Of a stretch of 64,000 nt of DNA, positions 44,063-51,812 are shown in pieces. Source of the DNA: Desulfarculus sp. (GTDB lineage: Bacteria; Desulfobacterota; Desulfarculia; Desulfarculales; Desulfarculaceae); contig QZKP01000040.1 in the NCBI GenBank assembly GCA_003605055.1, positions 29,201 to 93,200 of the forward strand, given 5' to 3'. Under the pieces are notes generated by a model, which was given only the letters and a program-made list of their open reading frames with translations, was not told the DNA's origin and made no database searches. Position 1 is the first letter of the stretch. The number at the start of each line of letters is the position of its first letter. The translations under genes were made by a program, and so were the position numbers.

Positions 44063-44090
44063 TTGTGCTCCTGGGGCCTTAAGTTATACT
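44063..44090 (+). promoter_or_regulatory. Promoter of the acyltransferase-epimerase pair
   Basis: TTGTGC and TATACT, 16 bp apart, in an AT-rich patch. The rest of the ClC-to-promoter gap (43858-44062) shows no gene. Confidence 0.55.
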
Positions 44091-44096
44091 ATTATG

Positions 44097-44302
44097 CCGT
44101 TCAACCTGAGGAACTAGAGCAAGCTTAGGTTTAGGGGGTATGTCCGGTGCATATTGGGCGAGGCGCCTCTGAGGGGTAGCCTCCCCCAGGGCCACCCTTT
44201 GCGAGTCCGCGGCCCCGAACACCTGACAGGTCCGCTACCTCCTGCATAAGGCGGTCAGCCATGCCCGCAGAACGGGCTGGTATGCCGCCTGGGAGGTGCG
44301 CC
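44097..44302 (+). promoter_or_regulatory. Structured 5' leader, possible riboregulator
   Basis: About 205 nt of GC-rich leader. ACCTCC (44237-44242) can pair with GGAGGT (44292-44297), which is the ribosome-binding site, and GGCGG (44250-44254) pairs with CCGCC (44285-44289), enclosing the hairpin GCCCG-CAGAA-CGGGC. Together this would hide the start of translation. It matches no riboswitch class I can recognise. Confidence 0.4.
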
Positions 44303-45412
44303 ATGACTCCGTCAGTGGGTGTCGGTGGTGGATGGGGGCGTGTCGCTGGGGTACCGGGCTTACTAGCCAACCAGAGGCGGTCGGCGCGGGGTGGGCCGGC
44401 GGTCTCGGAGCGGCTAAAGGCCCTGCTCAAGTTCAAGGACCTCAGCACCTTTTTCCAGCTTCCCGTCAACACCTGGATATTCAAGAACATGCCCGCCTGG
44501 GTCAGCCGCCTGTACCTGGGCCTGCTGGGCCGGGTTTACTTCCGGCTGGCGGCCAAGGAGCGGGCGGCCATCCAGGCCTCCCTGGCCCACTGCCTGGGCC
44601 AGCGGGCGCAAAGCCGGGGCGCCCGGCGGATGTGGTCTCGAGTGCGCGCCGGCGTCGTGGACCACTATCACGAGAAGCTCTTTCTGGCCTTCAAGAGCTT
44701 CGCCCGCATACGGCGCGTGTGCCTGCGGCGGGTGTCCATTGCCAATCAGAATATATTGGATGACGCGGTGGCGCAGGGGCGGGGGGTGGTGTTGGTCACT
44801 GGGCACTACGGGGCCCTGGAGTTTTTACCCGGCGCCCTGGCCTTTCGGGGCTATCCCTTGTCGGTCATGGTCCACTGCAAGACCCCCAAGCTCAAGAAGA
44901 TCCTGGTGGAGCGCGCCGGCCGCACCAGCACCGAGCTGCTGGACCCCAAGTCCGGCGAGGTGTTCTTCCAGGCCCTGGAGCATCTCAAGCGGGGACGGGT
45001 GGTGATCACCCAGTGCGACGAGATCGACATGTGGCGGCCCTACCGGGACAAGACCGTCAACTTCCTGGGCCTAAACGTGCCCCTGGACCGCTCTATGGAC
45101 ATCCTGGCCCGCAAGTCCAAGGCCGTGGTGGTCATGGGTTTGGTGCACCGGCTGGGCTGGGGCCGCTATCAGGTGGAGATGATCCAGCCCCAAGAGCACC
45201 CCGCCGGCCGCGCCGCCGCTCTGGTTTCGCAGCAGTGCCTGTCGGTGTTGAGCTCCTACGTTTACTCCCAGCCGCACGAGTGGTATGAGTGGAAAAAGCT
45301 TCGGCCCTTCGTGGACGCGAACCTGGAATCGAGGGCACATGAGAATACTGGGGCTCAGGGCCTATTTGATAGAGTGGCCTTTCACCTTGGCGGTGTCCCA
45401 CAGCTTAGCTAG
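44303..45412 (+). CDS. LpxL/HtrB-like lysophospholipid acyltransferase family protein
   Basis: 369 aa from the ATG after GGGAGG. The core has VVLVTGHYGALEFLPGALAF, the equivalent of the H(x4)E acyltransferase motif, then SVMVHCKTPKLKKILVERAG and VVITQCDEIDMWRPY, as in membrane-associated acyltransferases that modify lipids. The first 35 residues are glycine/arginine-rich and look untranslated, so the true start may be a later codon, such as the ATG giving MPAWVSRLYL. The 3' end overlaps the next gene by 74 nt, unusually long. The acceptor (lipid A, ornithine lipid or other) is unknown. Confidence 0.75.
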   Translation: MTPSVGVGGGWGRVAGVPGLLANQRRSARGGPAVSERLKALLKFKDLSTFFQLPVNTWIFKNMPAWVSRLYLGLLGRVYFRLAAKERAAIQASLAHCLGQRAQSRGARRMWSRVRAGVVDHYHEKLFLAFKSFARIRRVCLRRVSIANQNILDDAVAQGRGVVLVTGHYGALEFLPGALAFRGYPLSVMVHCKTPKLKKILVERAGRTSTELLDPKSGEVFFQALEHLKRGRVVITQCDEIDMWRPYRDKTVNFLGLNVPLDRSMDILARKSKAVVVMGLVHRLGWGRYQVEMIQPQEHPAGRAAALVSQQCLSVLSSYVYSQPHEWYEWKKLRPFVDANLESRAHENTGAQGLFDRVAFHLGGVPQLS

Positions 45413-46460
45413 CAACACCGCCACCGCCAACATACTGGTCGCGCTGCAGGACCAGCAGGGACGCCTGGGATACGGGGAGGGGGTGCCCCGCGCCTACGTC
45501 ACCGGCGAGGAGGTTGGTGAGTCCCTGCGGGCCCTGGAGCAGGAGATGGCCCCGCGGCTCCTGGGTCGGGAGGCGGCGCCGGAACTGGCCCTGGGCCTGG
45601 TGGAGTCCGTCCTGGGCCCGGAGTTGGTGGAGCGCTTCCCGGCCGCGGCCTGCGCCCTGGAGACGGCCCTGTTGGACCTGGCCGGCCAGGAGAGCGGCCG
45701 GCCCCTGAGCGCCTGGCTGGGGGAGGCCAAGCCCGGGCCGGTGACCTACAGCGCGGTGGTGCCCTTGCTGGAGCCGGAGCCGCTGGCCAGGGTACTGGGC
45801 CAAGTGAAGGCCCTGGGCCTGCAACAGGTCAAGATCAAGGTGGACCAGGAGTTCTCGGTGGAGCGGGTGGCCCAGGTGCGCGCGGCCCTGGGCGCCGGGG
45901 CCCGCCTGCGGGTGGACGCCAACGGCTCCTGGCGGGCCGAGCAGGCGGTGGAGCTTATCCAGGCCATGGCCCCCTATGGGCTGGAGGCGGTGGAGCAGCC
46001 GGTGCCCAAGGAGGACCTGGAGGGGCTGGCCCAAGTCACCGCCCAGGTTGAGCCCCTGGTCCTGGCCGACGAGTCTCTGTGCACCGAGGCCCAGGCCCGG
46101 GAGCTGATCCAGCGCCGGGCGGTGGGCGGCTTCAATCTGCGCCTGTCCAAGTGCGGCGGCCCGGCCCGCGTCCTCAGGCTGCTGGACATGGCCCGCCAGG
46201 CCGGGCTGGCCTGCATGCTGGGCTGCCAGGTGGGCGAGTTGGGCGTGCTCAGCGCGGCCGGCCGGCACTTCGCCAGCATCCACCCGGAGTTGCTCTATCT
46301 GGAGGGCAGCCTGACCCGCTTCTTCCTGCCCCAAGACGTCATCGCCCAGGACCTCACCTTTGGCCCCGGCGGCCAGGCCCCTCCCCTCAGCGGGCCCGGG
46401 CTGGGGGTGCGGGTGCAGGAAGAATCTCTGCGCGCCACCCAGATTTTTTCCCTGAGTTGA
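45339..46460 (+). CDS. Enolase-superfamily enzyme, probable dipeptide epimerase
   Basis: 373 aa. The capping domain (IEWPFTLAVSHSLASNTATA) precedes the barrel with catalytic KxK (KIKVD), metal ligands in RVDANGSW, VEQPV and LADES, and the opposite lysine in RLSKCGG; the C-terminal ACMLGCQVGE loop resembles L-Ala-D/L-Glu and related dipeptide epimerases. A muconate cycloisomerase-like or OSB synthase role is less likely. Dipeptide epimerases salvage murein peptides. It is out of frame with the acyltransferase, whose last 25 codons it overlaps, so translation is probably coupled. Confidence 0.8.
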   Translation: MRILGLRAYLIEWPFTLAVSHSLASNTATANILVALQDQQGRLGYGEGVPRAYVTGEEVGESLRALEQEMAPRLLGREAAPELALGLVESVLGPELVERFPAAACALETALLDLAGQESGRPLSAWLGEAKPGPVTYSAVVPLLEPEPLARVLGQVKALGLQQVKIKVDQEFSVERVAQVRAALGAGARLRVDANGSWRAEQAVELIQAMAPYGLEAVEQPVPKEDLEGLAQVTAQVEPLVLADESLCTEAQARELIQRRAVGGFNLRLSKCGGPARVLRLLDMARQAGLACMLGCQVGELGVLSAAGRHFASIHPELLYLEGSLTRFFLPQDVIAQDLTFGPGGQAPPLSGPGLGVRVQEESLRATQIFSLS

Positions 46461-46554
46461 GCCTCCTGGGGCACTGCCCGTCCGCTCGACCGGCCCTGCC
46501 TACCCCACATGTAGTATTTGGCTGTACAAGCTACACAATTGGATAGTTTTTGTA

Positions 46555-46583
46555 TTGACAGGCCTGTTGCGTTCCTGAATCAT
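46555..46583 (+). promoter_or_regulatory. Probable promoter of the HD-GYP gene
   Basis: Perfect TTGACA with a weak -10 (AATCAT) at 17 bp in a clearly AT-rich patch; TATAAC further downstream is too distant. Placement is approximate. Confidence 0.5.
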
Positions 46584-46645
46584 AAAGTATAACTGGACGA
46601 AAACACCGTCCTTTCCTCGCGGCCCTTTAAGGAAGACCGGAACAG

Positions 46646-48502
46646 GTGGAACGGCACAACAGTTGCCTCAATACCCGGGCGATTATTGATTACGTCGAGC
46701 GCCACTACGGCTCGCCCGAGATATTGCTGGAAGGTCTGGAGGATGAGCTGGAGGGGTTGGAAAACCCCATCGAATTCCTGCGCGACTCGCACAACTGGGT
46801 CTCCTCGGACCTGGTCAAACGCATGTATGACAACGCCCGGCGCATGACCGGAGACCGCCGGGTGGTCTATTCCATCGGTTTCGAGTCGGTCACCCACCAG
46901 CGCCTGGGCTACATCCAGCAGATACTGCTCAGGGCCTGGGCCTCGCCCAAGGTGGCCATCAAGCGCCTGGAGACCATCAACAAGAAATTCAACCGCACCA
47001 AGGACCTGGAGCTGATGGCCGTGGGGCCGGACCGGGCGGTGGTGCGCCTGCACTGGTACCGGGAGCTGGAGCTGAGCCAGGACTTTTGCCTGATGAATCA
47101 GGGCGTGTACTCGGCCATCCCCACCATCTGGGGCCTGCCCCCTGCCAAGGTGGAAGAGACCCACTGCCAGTTCGACGGGGACCCCTACTGCGAGTTCGAG
47201 ATCCACTGGCAGAACCCCTCTACCCTGCGCCGCTTCCAGATGCTGCTGCACAACCGGCGCAGCCTGCTGTCGGAAAGCCTGGCCGAGATCGAGCATGACA
47301 AGCAGTTGTTGGAGAACAAGTACTGGGAGGTGCAGGCCCTCAACCGCCGCCTGATGGCCAAGATCGAGCAGATCCTGGCCCTGCAACAGGCCAGCGGCGC
47401 CATCCTCTCGGAGTTGGACTACCAAAAACTTATTCCCAACGTCCTGAAGCTGTTCTTGCGCACCATAGACTACAAGCGCAGCATGATCATGCTGGTGGAT
47501 CACGAGCGCAACGTGCTCAAGTACGTGGCCGGGGTGGGCATGGACCCCATGGACCTGCAACCCCTGGACGGCTACGCGGTGCCCCTGGACCGGGCGGAGA
47601 ACCTGCTGGCCCGGGTGGTCCTGAGCGGCCAGCCGGTGATCAGCCAGAACGCCGGCCAGCTCCACCTCAACCCGGAAAACGTCATCATCCGCAACTACCG
47701 CCCGCAGTCCATCGTGATCCTGCCCCTGACCGCCCAGGGCAAGGTCATCGGCATCCTGGCCGCCGACCGTGACTACGGCGAGGGCGCGGTGACCAGCATG
47801 GACCGCGACTACCTGGAGGTGTTCGCCAACCAGGTGGCGCTGGCCATCGAAAACGCCCGCATGTACCGCAACCTCAAGGAATCCTTCCTGAGCACGGTCA
47901 AATCCCTGGCCCAGGCCCTGGAAGCCAAGGACGCCTACACCCGCGGCCATTCCGAGCGGGTCACCCGCTATTCGGTGCGCCTGGCCCAGTGCCTGAAGCT
48001 GCCCGCGGCCCAGGTGGAGCAGATCGAGCGCATGGGCATGCTGCACGACGTGGGCAAGATCGGCATAGACCGCCAGATACTCAACAAGGTGGCGGCCCTG
48101 TCCGAGGAGGACCTGGCCACCATCCGCCTGCACACCTCTTGGGGCCACTCCATTATCACGCCCCTGAACCTGTCCGAGGCGGAGATGGCCATCGTGCGCC
48201 ACCACCACGAGCGCTACGACGGCAGCGGCTACCCCGACGGACTGCAGGGCGAGGCCATACCCCTGGCGGTGCGCCTGGTGACGATCTGCGACTCCTTCGA
48301 CGCCATGACCAGCGACCGTCCCTACCGCAGCACCCTGGGGCTGGGCGAGTCCCTGCGGCGCCTGGAGGCCGGCGCCGGCAGCCAGTTCGACCCCCAGGTG
48401 GTGGAGAGCTTCGTGAAGATGGTGCGCGAGGGACGCTTCGACGACATCATCCCCGGCGACAGCAAAGCCGCCCTGGCCAAGCGCCACCTCAACCTGGTCT
48501 GA
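46646..48502 (+). CDS. Sensory HD-GYP c-di-GMP phosphodiesterase (V4R-like, GAF, HD-GYP)
   Basis: 618 aa, cytoplasmic. Residues 1-190 resemble the haem/ligand-binding V4R or 'haem-NO-binding-associated' domain, with the terminal THCQFDGDPYCEFEIHW signature. A coiled coil (about 195-245) and a GAF domain (250-400) follow. The HD-GYP domain has HSERVTRYSVRLA, HDVGKIGI, and HHHERYDGSGYPDGL, so all metal ligands are present. It should hydrolyse c-di-GMP in response to a small molecule. GTG start; the ribosome-binding site is weak (AGGA about 12 nt upstream). Convergent with a GGDEF-EAL protein. Confidence 0.9.
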   Translation: MERHNSCLNTRAIIDYVERHYGSPEILLEGLEDELEGLENPIEFLRDSHNWVSSDLVKRMYDNARRMTGDRRVVYSIGFESVTHQRLGYIQQILLRAWASPKVAIKRLETINKKFNRTKDLELMAVGPDRAVVRLHWYRELELSQDFCLMNQGVYSAIPTIWGLPPAKVEETHCQFDGDPYCEFEIHWQNPSTLRRFQMLLHNRRSLLSESLAEIEHDKQLLENKYWEVQALNRRLMAKIEQILALQQASGAILSELDYQKLIPNVLKLFLRTIDYKRSMIMLVDHERNVLKYVAGVGMDPMDLQPLDGYAVPLDRAENLLARVVLSGQPVISQNAGQLHLNPENVIIRNYRPQSIVILPLTAQGKVIGILAADRDYGEGAVTSMDRDYLEVFANQVALAIENARMYRNLKESFLSTVKSLAQALEAKDAYTRGHSERVTRYSVRLAQCLKLPAAQVEQIERMGMLHDVGKIGIDRQILNKVAALSEEDLATIRLHTSWGHSIITPLNLSEAEMAIVRHHHERYDGSGYPDGLQGEAIPLAVRLVTICDSFDAMTSDRPYRSTLGLGESLRRLEAGAGSQFDPQVVESFVKMVREGRFDDIIPGDSKAALAKRHLNLV

Positions 48503-48520
48503 GCCCCGACCCCAAAAACC

Positions 48521-48548
48521 AGCCGCCGGCGCGGCCGCGCCGGCGGCT
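48521..48548. terminator. 28-bp perfect palindrome between convergent c-di-GMP genes
   Basis: Arms AGCCGCCGGCGCGG and its complement with no spacer. On the minus strand GGTTTTTGG follows, on the plus strand AATGATTT; it can stop both genes. Confidence 0.8.
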
Positions 48549-48568
48549 AATGATTTAGGCGGGCTCCG

Positions 48569-50707
48569 TCAGGCCAGGCGGCGGTTGCTGGCCAAGAGGT
48601 CGCTGATCTCCTCCGCCGGCAGCGGCCGGCTGAACAGATAGCCCTGCATCAGGTCGCAGTTGAGTTCGCGCAGGAAGGCCAGCTGCTCGCTGGTCTCCAC
48701 CCCCTCGGCGATCACCTTGAGCTTCAGGCAGCGGCTCATGTTGATGATGGTGTCCACGATGGAGCGGTCGTCGGGCTGGGTGGAGATGTCACGGACGAAG
48801 GACTTGTCTATCTTCAGGTTGTTCATGGGGAAGCGCTTGAGATAGTAGAGATTGGAATAGCCCACCCCAAAGTCGTCCATGGACAGGGCCACGCCCAGGT
48901 CGGCCAGCTCCTGCAGGATGACGATGGCCTCCTCCACCTCGCTCATGACCATGCTCTCGGTCACCTCCAGCTCCAGGAAGCGGGGCTCCAGGCCGGCGGC
49001 GGCCAGGGTGCTGTGCACGCTGGGCACCAGGTCCTTCTCCTGGAACTGGCGCGGAGAAAGGTTCACCGACACGTGCAGGTCTCTGAAACCCTGTTCGTGC
49101 CAGGACCGCATCTGGCGGCAGGCCTCCTGCATGACCCAGTGGCCGATGGTCACGATCAGGCCGGTGTCCTCGGCCACGGGGATGAAATCGCCCGGGGAGA
49201 TCATGCCCTCCCCGGGGCGCTGCCAGCGCACCAGGGCCTCCAGGCCCACCACCCCGCCGCTGCCCAGATCCACCTTGGGCTGGTAGTGCAGGGTGAACTC
49301 CTCCTGCTCCACCGCCCGGCGCAGGGCGCCCTCCAGATCCATGCGCTTTTTGACCCGCGAGTTCATGGCCGGGGTGAACATGGAGTAGGAGTTGCGGCCT
49401 TGGGCCTTGGCCCGGTACATGGCCATGTCGGCATTGGCCACCAGGGTCTCCAGGTCCTGGCCGTCGTCCGGGAAGATGGTGATCCCGATGCTGCCGGTTA
49501 CGTAGAGCTGGTGCCCCTTGATCGAGAAGGGCTGGGCCAGGGAATCCAGGATGCGCTGGGCCACCCGCACCGAGTAGTCTGGGTCCTGCTTGCCCTCCAG
49601 GAGCAGGATGAACTCGTCCCCGCCCAGGCGGGCCACGGTGTCCTCCCTGCGCACCAACTCGCGCAGGCGCGCGGACAAGTCCTTGAGCAGCTGGTCGCCC
49701 ACCGCGTGCCCCAGGCCGTCGTTGATGTTCTTGAAGTTGTCCAGGTCCAAAAACAGGATGGCCAGCGTCTGTCCCGTGCGTTGGGCGTGGGCTATGGCCA
49801 TTTCCAACCGGTCGTTGAACAGCAGGCGGTTGGGCAGGCCGGTGAGGGCGTCGTGATAGGCCAGGTAGGTGGCCTGCTCCTGGCTGCGCTTGATGGGAGA
49901 GATGTCCCGCAGGGCCCAGACGTAGTTGGTGGCCGCCTCCTGGGGCCGCTGCAGGGCGCTCACCGTCAGCCAGAAGGAGGTCGCCTCGCCGTCCGGGCGG
50001 TGGCCGGTGATCTCGCCGCTCCAGCCTCCTTTGAGGGCCAGGGCCTGCTGGGCCTGGCGCAGGGAGGCCAGGGACAAGGGCTGATCCCCCAACTCGGTCA
50101 GGCGACGCCCCCGGCAATCCTGGGCGCTCAGGCCGGTGAGCTGGCAGAAGGCGGCGTTGACCAGGAAGATGGCCCCCTGTTCATCGCTGACCGCGATGCC
50201 CTCGCTGGTGGATTCGAAGACCTGGCTGAGCAGTTGCAGCCTGCGTTCGCTGTGGCGCAGCCGGGTGACGTCCTGCACCGCGCCCACCAGCCGCAGCACC
50301 CGGCCCTCTGGGCCGCGCACCGCCTCGGCCAACTGGTGCACGATGCGCTCCCCGCCGGCGGCTGGCACGCGATGCTCCAGGCTGACCATGCCCTCCCTTT
50401 CGGGCAGTTCGGTCAGGGTGCTGCGCAGCAGCTCTCTGTCCTGGGGATGCACCGCCTGCAGGACGGCCTCCAGGCTGGCCGGCGCCTGGGCGGCGGGCAG
50501 GCCGTAGATGTTCAGGGTCTCTTGGGAGCAGACCATCTGGCCGCTGGCCAGGTCCACCTCCCAGCAGCCCAGGCCAGCCAATTGCAGCAGCCGGGCCAGG
50601 GGCTCGTGATCCCTGGGCAAGGCCGGCTTGGTTGGGGGCGCGGGGTCCTTCTTTTGCCGCTCTGGCGCCGGAGGGGCATGGCGGTCGCGCTGGCGGGATC
50701 GGGGCAC
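48569..50707 (-). CDS. PAS-PAS-GGDEF-EAL c-di-GMP protein
   Basis: 712 aa, cytoplasmic, no membrane segments. Two PAS domains (about 35-155, CWEVDLASGQMVCSQETLNI, and 165-280) precede GGDEF (RLGGDEF with the inhibitory I-site RRED five residues upstream), then EAL (GLEALVRW, LEVTESMV, SMDDFGVGYSNL, IKIDKSF region as LKIDKSF). Both active sites look complete, so it may make and break c-di-GMP. The N-terminal 30 residues are basic and proline-rich. GTG start with GGAGGACAG upstream; monocistronic. Confidence 0.93.
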   Translation of the reverse strand: MPRSRQRDRHAPPAPERQKKDPAPPTKPALPRDHEPLARLLQLAGLGCWEVDLASGQMVCSQETLNIYGLPAAQAPASLEAVLQAVHPQDRELLRSTLTELPEREGMVSLEHRVPAAGGERIVHQLAEAVRGPEGRVLRLVGAVQDVTRLRHSERRLQLLSQVFESTSEGIAVSDEQGAIFLVNAAFCQLTGLSAQDCRGRRLTELGDQPLSLASLRQAQQALALKGGWSGEITGHRPDGEATSFWLTVSALQRPQEAATNYVWALRDISPIKRSQEQATYLAYHDALTGLPNRLLFNDRLEMAIAHAQRTGQTLAILFLDLDNFKNINDGLGHAVGDQLLKDLSARLRELVRREDTVARLGGDEFILLLEGKQDPDYSVRVAQRILDSLAQPFSIKGHQLYVTGSIGITIFPDDGQDLETLVANADMAMYRAKAQGRNSYSMFTPAMNSRVKKRMDLEGALRRAVEQEEFTLHYQPKVDLGSGGVVGLEALVRWQRPGEGMISPGDFIPVAEDTGLIVTIGHWVMQEACRQMRSWHEQGFRDLHVSVNLSPRQFQEKDLVPSVHSTLAAAGLEPRFLELEVTESMVMSEVEEAIVILQELADLGVALSMDDFGVGYSNLYYLKRFPMNNLKIDKSFVRDISTQPDDRSIVDTIINMSRCLKLKVIAEGVETSEQLAFLRELNCDLMQGYLFSRPLPAEEISDLLASNRRLA

Positions 50708-51009
50708 CTACTGTCCTCCACCATGATGTTCAGCCCGGCTTTAAGTTCGCGCGTACTTTAGCATCGGCGGGCCGCCGATGAAAAGCATTTTATTTTGTTA
50801 TGCTTTTTGTGACAGGGCCAGATCAGGGGAAGGCCCCCCGGCTGCCTCCCGGCCGGCGGCGGCCTGGCCGCCGGGCCCGCCGGCTGTCATACTTTGCTCA
50901 GCCCCAATCTCCAATTTGGTCAGGCCATGCAACTGCTTCGCTCCGCGATCACAACCCTGTTGGCCGCCGGCCGCCGGGCATTCGCCCACCGGCGCCGGCC
51001 AGCGGCCGC
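50708..51009. other. Gene-free spacer before endonuclease V
   Basis: An AT-rich patch at 50750-50800 may hold divergent promoters. The plus-strand frame of nfi stays open back to 50800, but the product there is Arg/Pro-rich and unlike the family, so I treat it as untranslated. Confidence 0.5.
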
Positions 51010-51681
51010 GTGAGCGCGCGCGGCTACACCGGGGACCGGCCCCTGGACCTGGCCTGGGCCCGGCAGGAGCAGGAGCGCCTGGCGGCCCAGGTGGTGCTGG
51101 CCGACCGCCTGGGGCGGCTGGAGCGCGTGGCCGGCTTGGACGTGCACTTCAGCCGGGACGGCCGCCAGGCATGGGCCGCGGCCGCGGTGCTGAGCTTCCC
51201 GGGGCTGGAGCCCCTGGAGCAGGCCGTGGCCCGGGGCCCGGTGCCCATGCCCTACGTCCCGGGCTTTCTTTCCTTCCGCGAGGCGCCGGCCATGCTGGCC
51301 GCGCTGGCCCGGCTGAGCCGGCCGCCGGGGCTGTTGCTCTGCGACGGCCAGGGCATGGCCCACCCCCGGGGCTGCGGCCTGGCCTGTCATCTGGGGGTGA
51401 TGAGCGGCCTGCCCTGCATCGGCGTGGCCAAGAGCCGCCTGCTGGGCCGCCACCGTCCGCCCAGCGCAAAGCGCGGGGCCTGGGCCCCCCTGCTGCACCA
51501 GGACCAGCTGATCGGCGCGGTGCTGCGCACGGTGGACGGGGTGCGGCCGCTGTACGTCTCGCCCGGCCACCTGGTCAGCCTGCCCACGGCCATCGCCCTG
51601 ACCCTGGCCTGCGGCGGCCGCTTTCGCCTGCCCGAGCCCCTGCGCGCCGCCCACCGCCTGGCCGCGGCCGCCGCCCGCTGA
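51010..51681 (+). CDS. nfi: Endonuclease V
   Basis: 223-aa DNA repair enzyme that nicks DNA 3' of deaminated bases such as inosine. The catalytic motif GLDVHF is followed by PYVPGFLSFREAP, the LLLCDGQGMAHPRGCGLACH active-site segment with metal aspartate, and GVMSGLPCIGVAKSRLLG. I chose the GTG giving VSARGYTGDRP since family members are about 225 aa. The asparagine operon begins 131 nt downstream and looks separate. Confidence 0.92.
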   Translation: MSARGYTGDRPLDLAWARQEQERLAAQVVLADRLGRLERVAGLDVHFSRDGRQAWAAAAVLSFPGLEPLEQAVARGPVPMPYVPGFLSFREAPAMLAALARLSRPPGLLLCDGQGMAHPRGCGLACHLGVMSGLPCIGVAKSRLLGRHRPPSAKRGAWAPLLHQDQLIGAVLRTVDGVRPLYVSPGHLVSLPTAIALTLACGGRFRLPEPLRAAHRLAAAAAR

Positions 51682-51716
51682 GCCCGGCCAGGTTTGCCCC
51701 CAAATCCGCGGCGGCC

Positions 51717-51742
51717 TGGGTTAGAATAAAAACCCTAACCCA
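51717..51742 (+). promoter_or_regulatory. Inverted repeat ahead of the aspartate operon
   Basis: TGGGTTAG-N10-CTAACCCA, perfect 8-bp arms around an A-rich centre (AATAAAAACC). TAGAAT within it could be a -10, though no good -35 is visible. It lies 70 bp before the first gene and is either an operator or a hairpin in the leader. Confidence 0.5.
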
Positions 51743-51812
51743 CACCTCTGAAGCCACACGCAAAACTTAGGCAGCCTCAAGGAGTCCGCCAGTCAATCGG
51801 GGAGGAGACCGC

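Noticed and set aside
44097..44302. c-di-GMP (GEMM) riboswitch before the acyltransferase
   Set aside because: The conserved GEMM core words are absent, even though c-di-GMP genes lie nearby.
50800..51009. N-terminal extension of endonuclease V
   Set aside because: Arg/Pro-rich segment absent from the family, and the gene without it has normal length.
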